The notes: generated from the letters alone by a model not told the origin. A stretch of DNA of 64,000 nt from Xanthobacteraceae bacterium (GCA_029239875.1 JARBUD010000007.1:202170-266169); one strand, 5' to 3'; shown: positions 42,322 to 52,381, numbered from the stretch's first letter. Numbers and translations: made by a program.

Positions 42322-42512
42322 CCTGCTCCGCCGCGCGCCCATCCGGCGCGACTTGCACATTCTTTTGCGGGGGCGCCCAAGATCGCCGATCCGCCCGCCC
42401 CCTTCGCGGGGCGCACATCATCGTTGCACCGCACACGAATGGCAAGTGCCGCTGGGGAAAAACCGTCGACACCTTGCCGTGGGCACCCTCCGCTTGCCAC
42501 GCACATCCTTGC

Positions 42513-42977
42513 TCAGTTCAGGACCGGCCCGGTGAGCAGCAGCGCCAGCACCTGCTGCAGCGGATCGCCCCCCGTAAACACCGGCAGGCGTTCGATCTCC
42601 ACTCCCTCGATCTGCGTGCGCAGCGCCTCCGGCGCCGGCAGCCGGGCGGCGTCCGGCGCCCCGAGATCGACGACAAGGTCGACCGCCGCCTCGGCAAGAT
42701 GCGGTAGCCGCCTGAGGCCGGCGCCCCTTATCTCGATAAGGCCGGCGAGATTGTGCGGCGCGGCGGCGAAAAGTCGCTTCCCGCGCCGCGTCAGCACGAC
42801 GCGGTCATCCGCCACCAGATCGGCCGGCGGCATGAGGCCGGAACGGCCGGCGAGGATCAGCGCGAAGGCGAGATGGGACTTCCCGGCGCCCGACGGTCCG
42901 CGGATCAGCACGCCGCGACCACCCACCCGCACGCAGGAGGCGTGGATGGTAGCAGCCGGCGGTGGTTCGTCGGTCAT
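42513..42977 (-). CDS. hprK: HPr kinase/phosphorylase, short alphaproteobacterial form
   Basis: 154 residues, containing only the C-terminal catalytic domain. The P-loop GPSGAGKSHLAFALI is at 27-34 (GPSGAGKS), and LVADDRVVLTRRG with PHNLAGLIEIRGAGL forms the HprK signature. The N-terminal domain found in Firmicutes is absent, which is normal for Alphaproteobacteria. It phosphorylates HPr on Ser52. The ATG at 42977 lies 1 nt after the chvG stop, as in the conserved chvI-chvG-hprK order. Confidence 0.93.
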   Translation of the reverse strand: MTDEPPPAATIHASCVRVGGRGVLIRGPSGAGKSHLAFALILAGRSGLMPPADLVADDRVVLTRRGKRLFAAAPHNLAGLIEIRGAGLRRLPHLAEAAVDLVVDLGAPDAARLPAPEALRTQIEGVEIERLPVFTGGDPLQQVLALLLTGPVLN

Positions 42978-42978
42978 G

Positions 42979-44871
42979 TCAGCTTGCCGGCAGGCGGACG
43001 ATGAAGCGTGCGCCGGCCGGCTTCTCTGCGGGGGCGGCCCCGTCGACAGATTTGCCCTTCGCCTTCGACCGGCTCTTCTTCGGCTCCGACGGGCGGTTCT
43101 CCGCCCAGACGCGCCCGCCATGCGCCTCGACGATCTGGCGCGAGATCGACAGGCCGAGGCCGGAGTTCTGGCCGAAGCCCTGCTCCTCCGGCCGGTCGGT
43201 ATAGAAGCGCTCGAAGATGCGGGTCAGCGCATGCGGAGGAATGCCCGGCCCGTCGTCGTCGACGATGATCTCCACCGCGTCGCGGTGACGCCGGCAGGTC
43301 ACCCGCACCTCGCCGCCCTTCGGCGTGAAGGAGCGGGCATTGTCGATCAGGTTGTTGATCACCTGCCCGAGCCGGGAATCATGGCCCGGCACCACGAAGT
43401 CGCCGCTCGCCCCCGGCGCGTGCTCGAAGGCGACCGTCACATGCACGCCGTCGCCGCGCACCACGTCGTTGTGGACGCCGGTGACGGTGTTGAGCAGTCG
43501 GATCAGGTCGACCGGCTCGGATTCCTGGCGCTGCAGTTCGGCATCGAGACGGGAGGCGTCGGAGATGTCGGTGATGAGGCGGTCCAGCCGCTTCACGTCG
43601 TGCTGGATCACCTCCAGCAACCGGCCGCGGGAGGAATCGGTCTTGGCCAGCGGCAGCGTCTCCACGGCAGAACGCAAGGAAGTGAGCGGGTTCTTCAATT
43701 CGTGCGAGACGTCGGCGGCGAAGCTCTCGATCGCCTCGATGCGCGAATAGAGCGCGTCGGTCATGTCGCGGAGCGCACCGGAGAGATGGCCGATCTCGTC
43801 CGAGCGGCTGGTGAAGTCGGGGATCTCGACGCGCGAGCGGGTACGCCGGCGCACCCTTTCGGCGGCGTCGGCGAGCTTGCGCACCGGTCCGGCGATGGTA
43901 CTGGCGAGCAGCAGCGAAAGCACCACCATCACCACCATGGCGACGATGAAGACGCGCACGATGACGAGCCGCTCGGCCGCCACCGCCTCGTCGATCTCGC
44001 CGCCCTGGGTGGAGAGCAGCAGCGCGCCGAGGATGGCGCGGAAGCGCTGCACCGGGACCGCCACCGAGACGATGACCTGCCCGCGGTCGTTCACCTGCAC
44101 GGCGCTCGACTTCTGGCCCAGCAGCGCCGCGGTGACTTCCGGGTAGCCCTTGCCGTTGTTGGGACCGAGCTCCTTGTAGAGCGGCAGGTCGCCGCGCTCG
44201 AACCACATCTTCATGGCGTTCCAGCCGCGCTCCATCCAGTTCGGTTTGGGCGCGTTAGGGGCGGGCATGTCGAAGCGGAGGATCTCGCCGCGCGAATAGA
44301 GCGAGCGCGAATCCAGCAGCAGCGCGCCGTCGCGGTCATAGATGCGGGCGCGGGTGCCGGTCGGCTCGACGAGGCGCTTAAGCACGGGCGCGACGCGCTC
44401 GGGATTGATCGGGAATTCGAGCGGGGCGAAGCCCTCCTCGCCCGGCCCGTAGCTCTCGCCGGCCTGCAGCTCAAGCAGGCGCTCTGGGTCGATGGTGATG
44501 GCATTGGTCTCGACCTGCGCCGAGGCGGCGATGGCGCCGGCGATGATCTCGCCCTGCACCAGCAGGCTCTGTACCCGCGCATCGATCAGGCCGGCGCGGA
44601 ACTCGGACAGATAGAGGATGCCCGACACCAGCGCGCCCATGCCGACTAGGTTCAGCAGGACGATGCGACGGGTAAGGCTGGAGAAGCTCTTGAAGGCGAC
44701 GAAGTTGCGCACGCGGCGCAGCGCGCCGAGCACCCCCGCGCGACGCTCCGAGCCGGAGGCGTCCGCCGTCTCCTCGGGACCCGTGTCCGGCCGGTCGTCC
44801 TCAGCCGCGGCGCGGGTCGATTCGGGGTCGAGCAAAGAGCCGCTACTCCTTGAAGCGGTAACCGACGCCAT
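42979..44871 (-). CDS. chvG: Sensor histidine kinase ChvG (ExoS)
   Basis: About 630-residue membrane kinase of the ChvG/ChvI system that controls envelope, acid and host-associated responses. An N-terminal cytoplasmic tail (about 1-65), TM1 ([17 protein letters not shown]), a long periplasmic sensor region, TM2 ([19 protein letters not shown]), a HAMP domain, then the H-box [19 protein letters not shown]. The ATPase domain has [14 protein letters not shown] (N box), VDDDGPGIP (G1) and [17 protein letters not shown] (G2). ATG at 44871 overlaps chvI by 29 nt; a TTG at 44835 with AAGGAG upstream is an alternative start. Confidence 0.95.
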   Translation of the reverse strand: MASVTASRSSGSLLDPESTRAAAEDDRPDTGPEETADASGSERRAGVLGALRRVRNFVAFKSFSSLTRRIVLLNLVGMGALVSGILYLSEFRAGLIDARVQSLLVQGEIIAGAIAASAQVETNAITIDPERLLELQAGESYGPGEEGFAPLEFPINPERVAPVLKRLVEPTGTRARIYDRDGALLLDSRSLYSRGEILRFDMPAPNAPKPNWMERGWNAMKMWFERGDLPLYKELGPNNGKGYPEVTAALLGQKSSAVQVNDRGQVIVSVAVPVQRFRAILGALLLSTQGGEIDEAVAAERLVIVRVFIVAMVVMVVLSLLLASTIAGPVRKLADAAERVRRRTRSRVEIPDFTSRSDEIGHLSGALRDMTDALYSRIEAIESFAADVSHELKNPLTSLRSAVETLPLAKTDSSRGRLLEVIQHDVKRLDRLITDISDASRLDAELQRQESEPVDLIRLLNTVTGVHNDVVRGDGVHVTVAFEHAPGASGDFVVPGHDSRLGQVINNLIDNARSFTPKGGEVRVTCRRHRDAVEIIVDDDGPGIPPHALTRIFERFYTDRPEEQGFGQNSGLGLSISRQIVEAHGGRVWAENRPSEPKKSRSKAKGKSVDGAAPAEKPAGARFIVRLPAS

Positions 44872-45475
44872 AGAGCGTCTCGATCATCTCGAAATTGTCG
44901 TCGACGACCTTATAGGCCGCGTCCATCAGCGCGTTGCGGCTCTTCACCACGCCGGGGCGGGTGGCGAGCGCCTGCAGGATGAGGAACTCGGTCACGGTCA
45001 GCGTGACGTTCTCGCCCTTCCAGGTGCAGGTGTGGCGCTCCGGGTCCATGCGCAGAAGGCCGCGCTCCAACACCTTGGCGCTGTCGGTCTCGCGCGGCAG
45101 CGAGCCATCCTTGGGCGCGACGCGGCGCAGCACCGCCTTCACCCGCTCGACCAGCAGGCGCTGGGAGAACGGCTTCTTGATGAAATCGTCGGCGCCCATC
45201 TTCAGGCCGAACAGCTCGTCGATCTCGTCGTCCTTGGAGGTGAGGAAGATCACCGGCATGTCGCTCTTCTGGCGCAGGCGGCGCAGCAGCTCCATGCCGT
45301 CCATGCGCGGCATCTTGATGTCGAAGATGCAGAGGTCCGGTGGGTTGGTCTTGAAGCCGTCCAGCGCCGTCGCGCCGTCCGTGTAGGTCTGGATCCGGTA
45401 ACCTTCGGATTCCAGGGCGATGGACACGGAGGTGAGGATGTTGCGATCGTCGTCGACGAGAGCGATGGTCGGCAT
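44843..45475 (-). CDS. chvI: Response regulator ChvI, apparently lacking the recognition-helix segment
   Basis: 210-residue OmpR-family regulator. The receiver domain (1-118) is intact: acidic D8/D9, phospho-acceptor D52 in [12 protein letters not shown], Thr79 in FLTSKDD, and Lys101. The DNA-binding domain begins normally ([30 protein letters not shown], ending at 188) and jumps directly to [20 protein letters not shown]. The segment that in ChvI homologues lies between (recalled as [22 protein letters not shown], about 22 residues) is missing without frameshift at 44911/44912. That segment forms the recognition helix. Family length is about 230-240. The ATG at 45475 is the family start. Confidence 0.9.
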   Translation of the reverse strand: MPTIALVDDDRNILTSVSIALESEGYRIQTYTDGATALDGFKTNPPDLCIFDIKMPRMDGMELLRRLRQKSDMPVIFLTSKDDEIDELFGLKMGADDFIKKPFSQRLLVERVKAVLRRVAPKDGSLPRETDSAKVLERGLLRMDPERHTCTWKGENVTLTVTEFLILQALATRPGVVKSRNALMDAAYKVVDDNFEMIETLYGVGYRFKE

Positions 45476-45551
45476 CTGCGCACTTTCCTGTTCGGCGGCG
45501 GTACACGAGGCGGTGAACCGTGCCGGCGTGGCCATAATGTGACACGCAAAT

Positions 45552-45578
45552 CGATTCAACCGAAAATAGCGCGATTCA
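45552..45578. promoter_or_regulatory. Paired CGATTCAA sites (GANTC) upstream of chvI
   Basis: The octamer CGATTCAA occurs twice, at 45552-45559 and 45572-45579 (20-bp period), 77-104 bp upstream of the chvI ATG. Each contains GATTC, a CcrM (GANTC) site. Either methylation-sensitive control or a two-turn spaced direct-repeat binding site is possible. Confidence 0.4.
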
Positions 45579-45666
45579 AGGCACATAGCCAATCCGGCAT
45601 TCCCACCGCTTGACGCTGCTGCCGTCGGCGCTCACCTGTGGGGCGTGCAGTGCGGAGGTGAATACC

Positions 45667-46416
45667 GTGTCTTCGACAACCCAGCCTTCCGACGATTTCG
45701 ATCCCGTCGCCACCGTGAAGCGCCTTGTTCGCGAGGCGCAAACGGTAGCCCTCGCTACTCTCGACGAGGACGGCGGCCCCTATGCCTCGCTGGTTCAGCT
45801 CGCGACCCTTCCCGACGGCGCGCCGCTGCTCCTGCTCTCGAAGCTCGCGCGCCACACGCGCAATCTGGCGCGCGATGCGCGGGTGTCGCTGCTGGTCGAC
45901 GAGCACCGGGCCGGCGACGAACTGCAGGGCGCCCGCGCCGGACTGAAGGGGCGCATAGCAAGGCTCAGCGAGGCGGACGATATCGCCACCGCGCGCCGCC
46001 GCTTTCTCGCGCGGCATCCCGATGCAGCGGGTTTCGCCGGCTTTTCCGACTTCGCCTTCTACCGCGTCGAGCTCGACGGCGCCCATCTCGTCGCTGGCTT
46101 CGGCCGCATCGTCGATGTCGAAGGGACGGCGCTGCTGACCGAGACCACCGGGGCTGGCGAAGTGCTGGAGGCGGAGGAAGGCGCCATTGCCCACATGAAC
46201 GCCGACCACAAGGACGCGGTGCAGCTCTACGCCATGCACCTCCTCGGCACCGGCCCCGGCAACTGGAAGATCGTCGGGCTCGACCCGGAAGGGTGCGAGT
46301 TGATGAGCGGCACCAGCGTGCGCCGTCTCGGCTTCGGCCGGCGCATCGCCAGCACGCGGGAGATGCGCGAGGTTCTGGTCGAACTCGCTGCGAAAGCACG
46401 CAGCGTCGCCATCTGA
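45667..46416 (+). CDS. HugZ-family / pyridoxamine-phosphate-oxidase-like heme-associated protein
   Basis: 249-residue split-barrel protein with a C-terminal DUF2470 domain. The FMN-like barrel (about 10-150) has TVALATLDEDGGPYASLVQLAT and ARVSLLVDEHRAGDELQGARA. The C-terminal part has IAHMNADHKDAVQLYAMHLLG, the DUF2470 motif. HugZ relatives bind or degrade heme, but many members are uncharacterised. Start GTG 45667 is backed by GGAGGTGA 8 nt upstream, an almost ideal ribosome binding site; the longer frame from 45610 lacks one. It lies between divergent chvI and pckA. Confidence 0.85.
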   Translation: MSSTTQPSDDFDPVATVKRLVREAQTVALATLDEDGGPYASLVQLATLPDGAPLLLLSKLARHTRNLARDARVSLLVDEHRAGDELQGARAGLKGRIARLSEADDIATARRRFLARHPDAAGFAGFSDFAFYRVELDGAHLVAGFGRIVDVEGTALLTETTGAGEVLEAEEGAIAHMNADHKDAVQLYAMHLLGTGPGNWKIVGLDPEGCELMSGTSVRRLGFGRRIASTREMREVLVELAAKARSVAI

Positions 46417-46469
46417 TCAAGGTGCGATGAGACCATTGAAGGTGCGCGGATAGGTAGCGACGGGCGCGT

Positions 46470-46486
46470 CGTCACGTTTTCGTCAC
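46470..46486 (+). promoter_or_regulatory. Direct repeat CGTCAC-N5-CGTCAC upstream of pckA
   Basis: Two CGTCAC hexamers spaced 11 bp start to start (46470-46475 and 46481-46486), 84-100 bp upstream of the pckA start. OmpR-family regulators bind such one-turn tandem half-sites, and pckA is reported as a ChvG/ChvI-controlled gene in Agrobacterium. Candidate ChvI site; unproven. Confidence 0.4.
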
Positions 46487-46569
46487 AGAATGGACCCGGA
46501 ATTTCAGCCAAATTGCCCGAGTGAGCTCTCAAGGTGACGCTGGTTGTAATGCGTCAGGAGGGAGCCGCC

Positions 46570-48183
46570 TTGAACCAGACCGGCACACGAAACGAAGACC
46601 ACGGCGCCGAGGCGATCGGGCTTTCCGGCACCGGCCGGGTGTTCTGGAACCTGTCCGAGCCCGTGCTGTGCGAGCGCGCCGTCGCCCGCGGCGAGGCGAG
46701 GCTTTCGGTCGACGGAGCGCTGGTCGCCGTCACCGCCCCCCATACCGGCCGCAGCCCGGACGATCGCTACATCGTCCGCGAGGAAGCGACCGAGGAAACG
46801 ATCTGGTGGGACAACGCCAACGCCCTGTCCCGCGAGAATTTCGAGACGCTGAAGACGGATCTCCTCGCCTATGCCGGGGGGCGCACGCTATTCGCACAGG
46901 ATCTCGATGCCGGCGCCGATCCGGCCCAGCGCATCGGCGTGCGCGTCTTCACCGAGCATGCTTGGCACGCGCTGTTCATCCGCACCATGCTCCGCGCGCC
47001 GGAAGCAGCAACGCTCGCCGGCTTCATGCCGCAGCTGACGCTGATCTGCGTGCCCGGCTTCAAGGCCGATCCCGAGCGGCACGGCGTGCGCTCGACCACC
47101 GTCATCGCCTGCGACTTCGCACAGGGCCTCGTGCTGATCGGCGGCACGCTCTACGCCGGCGAGATGAAGAAGTCGGTGTTCAGCTATCTCAACTACACCC
47201 TGCCCGAGCGCGGCGTGCTGCCGATGCACTGCTCCGCCAATACGGGCAAGGACGGCGATGCAGCCGTGTTCTTCGGCCTGTCCGGCACCGGCAAGACCAC
47301 GCTCTCCGCCGATCCGGAGCGGGCGCTGATCGGCGATGACGAACATGGCTGGAGCGAGAGCGGCATCTTCAACATCGAGGGCGGCTGCTACGCCAAGACC
47401 ATCCGCCTCTCCGCCGAGGCGGAGCCCGCCATCTACGCCGCGTCCCGGCGTTTCGGCACGGTGCTGGAAAATGTCGTGCTCGACGGCGAGACCCGCGCGC
47501 CCGACTTCGACGACGGCTCGCTCGCCGAGAATGCTCGCTCGGCCTATCCGCTCGACTTCATTCCCAATGCCCGTGCCGACGGGCGCGGCGGCATCCCGAA
47601 GAACGTGGTCATGCTGACCTGCGATGCCTTCGGCGTCATGCCCCCGCTCGCCCGGCTGACGCCGGCGCAGGCGATGTACCATTTCCTTTCCGGCTACACT
47701 GCCAAAGTAGCCGGCACCGAGGCGGGGGTGAGCGAGCCCAAGGCGACCTTCTCGACCTGCTTCGGCGCACCCTTCATGCCGCGCCATCCGTCCGTCTACG
47801 GCAACCTGCTGCGCGACAAGATCGCCAAGCACGGCACCGAATGCTGGCTGGTGAACACCGGCTGGATCGGCGGGCGCGCGGGCATCGGCAACCGTATCCC
47901 GATAGAGACCACGCGGCGCCTGCTTGAGGCGGCGCTGTCCGACGAGCTGGCCGAAGTGGAATTCCGCACCGACCCGCATTTCGGCTTCGCCGTGCCCGTG
48001 GCGGTCGAGGGCGTCGATGCGCGCGTGCTCGACCCGGCTCGCAACTGGCCGACCCGCATCGACCACGCCATGACCGCGCGGAAGCTGGTCGGCATGTTCT
48101 CGGCCAATTTCGCCCGCTTCGAGAAGGCGGTCGACGACGAGGTCCGCGCAGCCCAGCCGGGTATGGCCATCGCGGCGGAATAG
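46570..48183 (+). CDS. pckA: Phosphoenolpyruvate carboxykinase (ATP)
   Basis: 537-residue gluconeogenic enzyme converting oxaloacetate and ATP to PEP, CO2 and ADP. Motifs: [16 protein letters not shown] (phosphate/oxaloacetate side), [14 protein letters not shown], kinase loop [13 protein letters not shown] (P-loop 236-243), IGDDEHGW and [14 protein letters not shown]. The start is the TTG at 46570: AGGAGG lies 8 nt upstream and the protein then begins like its rhizobial homologues (NQTGTRN...[14 protein letters not shown]). GTG 46534 and ATG 46549 are in frame but have no suitable ribosome binding site. It is read divergently from chvI, with the HugZ gene in between. Confidence 0.96.
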   Translation: MNQTGTRNEDHGAEAIGLSGTGRVFWNLSEPVLCERAVARGEARLSVDGALVAVTAPHTGRSPDDRYIVREEATEETIWWDNANALSRENFETLKTDLLAYAGGRTLFAQDLDAGADPAQRIGVRVFTEHAWHALFIRTMLRAPEAATLAGFMPQLTLICVPGFKADPERHGVRSTTVIACDFAQGLVLIGGTLYAGEMKKSVFSYLNYTLPERGVLPMHCSANTGKDGDAAVFFGLSGTGKTTLSADPERALIGDDEHGWSESGIFNIEGGCYAKTIRLSAEAEPAIYAASRRFGTVLENVVLDGETRAPDFDDGSLAENARSAYPLDFIPNARADGRGGIPKNVVMLTCDAFGVMPPLARLTPAQAMYHFLSGYTAKVAGTEAGVSEPKATFSTCFGAPFMPRHPSVYGNLLRDKIAKHGTECWLVNTGWIGGRAGIGNRIPIETTRRLLEAALSDELAEVEFRTDPHFGFAVPVAVEGVDARVLDPARNWPTRIDHAMTARKLVGMFSANFARFEKAVDDEVRAAQPGMAIAAE

Positions 48184-48222
48184 GGCGACACTCGCCGATC
48201 CTCGCCTGAGCGGAGGTCTTCG

Positions 48223-48744
48223 ATGTCTCGTCATAGAACCGGTCTCGCCGCCAGCGCCCTGGCGCTGGCGGCAGCGCTCGCTTTGCCCGGCGCCGCGCAG
48301 GCCGCGACGACGGTCACCTTCGTCAACCCGGAGAGCTACCGGGACGGCAACCTGTCCTGGGGACCGGTCGACCAGCGCCTCACCTTCCAGGGACTGGAGC
48401 GCATCATCCAGCGGCTGGCGCGCGAGCGCCTGCCGCCTGGCTACGAGATCGACATCGCCGTGCTCGACCTCGACCTCGCCGGCAAGATCAACCCGATCCG
48501 CTCGCGCACCGGCGAGCTGCGGGTGATGCAGCAGGACACCTGGCCGTCGATCAAGCTCCGCTACACGCTGCGCCGCGGCGGCAAGGTGGTGACACGCGGG
48601 CAGGACACGCTGCGCTCGATGAACTACCTGCTCGACCCGGTCGCGGTCCGCTCGGGCGAACCGCTGAGCTTCGAGAAGGCGATGCTCGACCGCTGGTTCC
48701 GCAGCCGTTTCGCCGGCCTCAAGGCGGACCGACCGGCCAGCTGA
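48223..48744 (+). CDS. DUF3016 periplasmic protein
   Basis: 173 residues with a Sec signal peptide (hydrophobic 10-28, ending AAQAA; cleavage near residue 28). The mature protein has VTFVNPESYRDGNLSW, YEIDIAVLDLDLAGKINP and the C-terminal MLDRWFRSRF of DUF3016. Function unknown; relatives are periplasmic proteins of 150-180 residues. GGAGG at a 6-nt distance supports ATG 48223. It follows pckA by 39 bp and may share its transcript. It abuts the stop of the antiporter gene. Confidence 0.87.
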   Translation: MSRHRTGLAASALALAAALALPGAAQAATTVTFVNPESYRDGNLSWGPVDQRLTFQGLERIIQRLARERLPPGYEIDIAVLDLDLAGKINPIRSRTGELRVMQQDTWPSIKLRYTLRRGGKVVTRGQDTLRSMNYLLDPVAVRSGEPLSFEKAMLDRWFRSRFAGLKADRPAS

Positions 48745-50184
48745 TCAGAGGAAATAGAGCCAGGTCAGCAGGGCGAAGCAGGGCAAGAGGAAGACGCCCG
48801 ACCAAGCCATGTAGCCGAAGAAGCTCGGCATGGCGACGCCGCGGCTTTTGGCGATGGCCAGCACCATGAAGTTGGGCGCGTTGCCGATATAGGTCAGCGC
48901 GCCCATGAACACCGCGCCGGCCGAGATCGCCTCCAGCGTCACCGCATGCGTGGTCATCAGCTCCTGCGCGTCGCCGCCCGCGAGGTTGAAGAACACGAGA
49001 TAGGTCGGCGCGTTGTCGAGGAAGCCGGACAACAGGCCGGTCATCCAGAAATAGCCGGCGTTGAACGGGTTGCCCGCCTCGTCTGTCACCATGGCGACGA
49101 GCGGTGACAGCGCGCCCTCGGAGCCCGCCTTCAATATGGCGATCACCGGGATGATGGTGAGGAAGATGGCGGCGAAGAGCTTGGCCACCTCGCGGATCGG
49201 CTCCCAGTCGAAGCCATTGCGCTCGCGGATGAATGCCGGGGTGATGCGGATCGAGACGTAGGCCAGCACGAGCAATGCCACGTCGCGCACGATCGAGGGC
49301 AGCGGCACATGGGTGCCGAGGATGTCGAACTCGATGCCCGGCTGCCACAGCGCGCTCATCAATATGGCGGCGATGACGCCGACCAGCAGCGGCAGGTTGC
49401 GCCGGCCGCGCAGGCCGAGCCGCTCGGTCTCCGGCGTGGGATCGGCCTTCGCCGGCAGGCCCTCTTCTCGGGCGTAGAAATAGCGGTCGAGCAGGTAGAA
49501 GACACCGAGCAGGATGGCGGCGATCACCGCGGTGTCATGGAAGAGATGTTCCGTCGTCCAGAAGAAGCTCACGCCCTTGAGGAAGCCGAGGAAGAGCGGC
49601 GGATCGCCGAGCGGCGTGAGTGAGCCGCCAATGTTCGACACCAGGAAAATGAAGAAGATGACGGTGTGGACGTTGTGGCGCCGCTCGTCATTGGCGCGCA
49701 GCAGCGGGCGGACCAGCACCATGGAGGCGCCGGTGGTGCCGATAATGCTCGCCAGCACCGTGCCGATGGCAAGCAGCGCAGTGTTTACGCCCGGCGAGCC
49801 CTTCAGATTGCCGGTGAGCAATATGCCGCCGGAGATGGTGAACAGCGTGAACAGCAGGATGATGAAGGGGATGTATTCGAGCAGCGCCGCATGCGCGACC
49901 TCGTAGACCGCGAGGCCCGAGCCGAACACGCCGACGAACGGCACGAGGAAGGCCAGCGCCCAGAACAGCGCCACCTTGCCGTAATGGTGATGCCAGAAGT
50001 GCCCCGCCAGCAGCGGGATGACAGCGATGGAGAGCAGCATGCCGACGAAGGGCAGACCCCAGGCGAGACGCAGGCTCGCGCCGTCGATCCCCGCGCCTTC
50101 CGCCGCCAGCGCCGGCGATGTCGCGCAGAGAGCGAGCATCCCAATGGGCAGGACGATACGGGCGGCGGCTTTCGTCGTCGGCAT
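48745..50184 (-). CDS. Ion transporter superfamily protein, NhaD-like Na+/H+ antiporter
   Basis: 479-residue membrane protein with a cleavable or anchor-like N-terminal segment (MLALCATSPALAAEG) and about 12 helices. SNIGGSLTPLGDPPLFLGFLKG is the hallmark loop of NhaD-type antiporters, and FLDNAPTYLVFFNLAGGD and YIGNAPNFMVLAIAKSRG form the second repeat's motif. The family exchanges Na+ or Li+ for protons; other ion-transporter substrates cannot be excluded. ATG at 50184 has GAGGGAGC upstream. It diverges from recR, with a palindromic repeat between them. Confidence 0.88.
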   Translation of the reverse strand: MPTTKAAARIVLPIGMLALCATSPALAAEGAGIDGASLRLAWGLPFVGMLLSIAVIPLLAGHFWHHHYGKVALFWALAFLVPFVGVFGSGLAVYEVAHAALLEYIPFIILLFTLFTISGGILLTGNLKGSPGVNTALLAIGTVLASIIGTTGASMVLVRPLLRANDERRHNVHTVIFFIFLVSNIGGSLTPLGDPPLFLGFLKGVSFFWTTEHLFHDTAVIAAILLGVFYLLDRYFYAREEGLPAKADPTPETERLGLRGRRNLPLLVGVIAAILMSALWQPGIEFDILGTHVPLPSIVRDVALLVLAYVSIRITPAFIRERNGFDWEPIREVAKLFAAIFLTIIPVIAILKAGSEGALSPLVAMVTDEAGNPFNAGYFWMTGLLSGFLDNAPTYLVFFNLAGGDAQELMTTHAVTLEAISAGAVFMGALTYIGNAPNFMVLAIAKSRGVAMPSFFGYMAWSGVFLLPCFALLTWLYFL

Positions 50185-50274
50185 CAGGCTCCCTCAGCGG
50201 CAAACGGCTTTGTTTATCCCGGGTTAGCAATGCCTTCCCCCGGTGTCGAGCGAAACCGGATCTGCTCCCGTCTT

Positions 50275-50312
50275 CGTCATCCCGGCCAAGCGAAGCGCGA
50301 GCCGGGATGACG
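50275..50312. repeat. Palindromic repeat, family B, short copy
   Basis: CGTCATCCCGGC (50275-50286) and GCCGGGATGACG (50301-50312) are perfect 12-bp inverted arms around CAAGCGAAGCGCGA. Same family as 9117-9203; it sits 42 bp upstream of recR. Confidence 0.88.
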
Positions 50313-50353
50313 AATCTCCCCATGCTGCGCTAGAACGCGGGAAAGAGGATGCC

Positions 50354-50959
50354 ATGCCCCGCGCCGTCGCCGGCCCCGAGATCGAACGCCTGATCCAGTT
50401 GCTCGCCCGCGTGCCGGGGCTCGGGCCGCGCTCGGCGCGGCGCGCGGCGCTGCACCTGATCAAGAAGCGCGAGCAATTGATGAGCCCGCTCGCCAGCGCC
50501 TTCGAGGAGGTCCTAGGCAAGATCTCCACCTGCCGCGTCTGCGGCAACATCGACGTGCGCGACCCCTGCTCGATCTGCGTCGACGAGACCCGCGACCCCA
50601 CCCTGCTGGTCGTCGTCGCCGACGTCTCCGACCTCTGGGCGCTGGAGCGTTCCGGGGCGATTAACGCGCGCTACCATGTGCTCGGCGGGACGCTCTCGCC
50701 GCTCGACGGCATCGGGCCGGAGGATCTAAATCTCAAATCGCTGGTCGAGCGGGCGCACGACGGCACCGTCAAGGAGGTGCTGCTGGCGCTCGGCGCCACC
50801 GTCGACGGCCAGACCACCGCCCACTACGTCACGGAAATGCTTCGTGATTCCGGCGTGACGGTGACCCGTCTCGCCCATGGCGTGCCGGTCGGCGGCGAGC
50901 TCGATTATCTCGACGAGGGTACGCTGGCGGCGGCGATAAGGGCGCGGACGAGTTTTTAG
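50354..50959 (+). CDS. recR: Recombination mediator RecR
   Basis: 201-residue RecFOR-pathway protein that loads RecA at gaps. N-terminal Hh[21 protein letters not shown]4 zinc finger C60-X2-C63-X8-C72-X2-C75 ([16 protein letters not shown]); Toprim domain [18 protein letters not shown] with [16 protein letters not shown]-terminal [21 protein letters not shown] with the Walker-B-like [11 protein letters not shown] 50354 has GAGGA close upstream. The usual partner dnaX-ybaB is not adjacent. Its end overlaps the convergent AmpG-like gene by 4 bp. Confidence 0.96.
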   Translation: MPRAVAGPEIERLIQLLARVPGLGPRSARRAALHLIKKREQLMSPLASAFEEVLGKISTCRVCGNIDVRDPCSICVDETRDPTLLVVVADVSDLWALERSGAINARYHVLGGTLSPLDGIGPEDLNLKSLVERAHDGTVKEVLLALGATVDGQTTAHYVTEMLRDSGVTVTRLAHGVPVGGELDYLDEGTLAAAIRARTSF

Positions 50960-52308
50960 GGCCCCTTCGCCGCCAGCTCGCGGAAATGTCCCCGCGCCTG
51001 GAGCCAGGCGAGCAAGGCGAGGCCCGGCAGCGCCGCCAGCGCGGTAACCGCGAAGAAGAGCATCCAGCCGGTCTCCTGCGCCACAAAACCCGCTGAGGAA
51101 GCGAGGAAAGTGCGCCCCACCGCGGCCAGCGCCGTGAGCAGCGCGTATTGCGTCGCCGTGTGGGCGCGGTCGCCGCAGAGCGCGGAGATATAGGCGACGA
51201 AGATCACCGTGCCGATGGCGCCGGTAAAGTTCTCGACGATGATGGTCAGCGTCAGCGCGCCGAGATCGACGCCCATCCAGGCCTGCCAGGAGAAGGCGAG
51301 GTTGGAGGCCATCTGCAGCAGACCGGCGATCCACAGGCTGGTCGACAGCGGCAGGACGCGGGCGATCAGCCCGCCGGCGAAGCCGCCTAACAGCGCCGCT
51401 GCAAAGCCGACGCCCTTGACGATGCCGGCATAGGCCGCCTTGTCGAAGCCGATATCGATGACGAAGGCTCCGGTGAGCACGCCGGCAAACGCATCGCAGA
51501 ACTTGAACAGCACGACGAACAAGAGGATGGCGATGGCGCTGCGCCGCGACAGGAACTCGCCAAAGGCGCCGACCGCGGTCTGGCCGATGCGCTTGAGGAC
51601 GTTTTCCTCGTGCTTGATGACCGGCGCGCCCTCCGGCTCCTTGGCCAGCAGCGAGGCGATCAGCCCGACGGCGACCATCAGCGCGGCGGTGAGATAGCCA
51701 TAAGCCCACACATCCCCGCGGGCGACGCCGATCGCCTCGAACCACGCCACCAGCAGCACCACGCCGGCACCCGAGGCCAGCATGCCGACGCGATAGGCCG
51801 CGACGTATCCGGCCATGCCGGCGGCCTGCTCGCGCGTCTCCAGGCTCTCGACGCGGAAGGCGTCGACCACGATGTCCTGCGTGGCGGAGGCGCAGGCGAC
51901 GAGGAAGGCACCGAGCGCCACATGCCAGGGGAAAAGCACCGGGTCCTGGAAGCCGAGCCAGACGATGGCGACCGCCAGCAGGAGCTGCGTGAACACCAGC
52001 CAGCCGCGCCGCCGGCCTAGCCAACGTCCGAGCAGCGGCACGTCGAGCGCGTCGACCAGCGGTGCCCAGACGAACTTGAAATTATAGGGCACGCCGACCA
52101 GCGCGAAGAGGCCGATGGTGGCGAGGTTCACCTTGGCCTCGGCCATCCAGATGGTGAGCGTCGCACCAGAGAGCGCCAGCGGCAGCCCGGAGGAGAAGCC
52201 GAGCAGGATGACGATGAGCACCCGCGGGCGCAGATACACCGCGAGGCTGGCGAGGAAGCCGTCATCCTCGTCGCGGGCGGGCGCTTGTGGGCGGGCGGTG
52301 TCGGTCAT
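50956..52308 (-). CDS. AmpG-like muropeptide MFS transporter
   Basis: 450-residue permease with 12 or more helices. [21 protein letters not shown] near the N-terminus, [32 protein letters not shown] and [17 protein letters not shown] are the AmpG signatures; the second half has [12 protein letters not shown] and [28 protein letters not shown]. AmpG imports anhydro-muropeptides for peptidoglycan recycling and beta-lactamase induction. No ampD/ampR gene is nearby. ATG at 52308 fits the family. Confidence 0.9.
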   Translation of the reverse strand: MTDTARPQAPARDEDDGFLASLAVYLRPRVLIVILLGFSSGLPLALSGATLTIWMAEAKVNLATIGLFALVGVPYNFKFVWAPLVDALDVPLLGRWLGRRRGWLVFTQLLLAVAIVWLGFQDPVLFPWHVALGAFLVACASATQDIVVDAFRVESLETREQAAGMAGYVAAYRVGMLASGAGVVLLVAWFEAIGVARGDVWAYGYLTAALMVAVGLIASLLAKEPEGAPVIKHEENVLKRIGQTAVGAFGEFLSRRSAIAILLFVVLFKFCDAFAGVLTGAFVIDIGFDKAAYAGIVKGVGFAAALLGGFAGGLIARVLPLSTSLWIAGLLQMASNLAFSWQAWMGVDLGALTLTIIVENFTGAIGTVIFVAYISALCGDRAHTATQYALLTALAAVGRTFLASSAGFVAQETGWMLFFAVTALAALPGLALLAWLQARGHFRELAAKGP

Positions 52309-52381
52309 GGAGCATCCATGGCGATTCGGGCGGCGTAGCGCCTATCTCTAACCCGCCCGGCGGGCCCTGTCGCGGCGGAGC

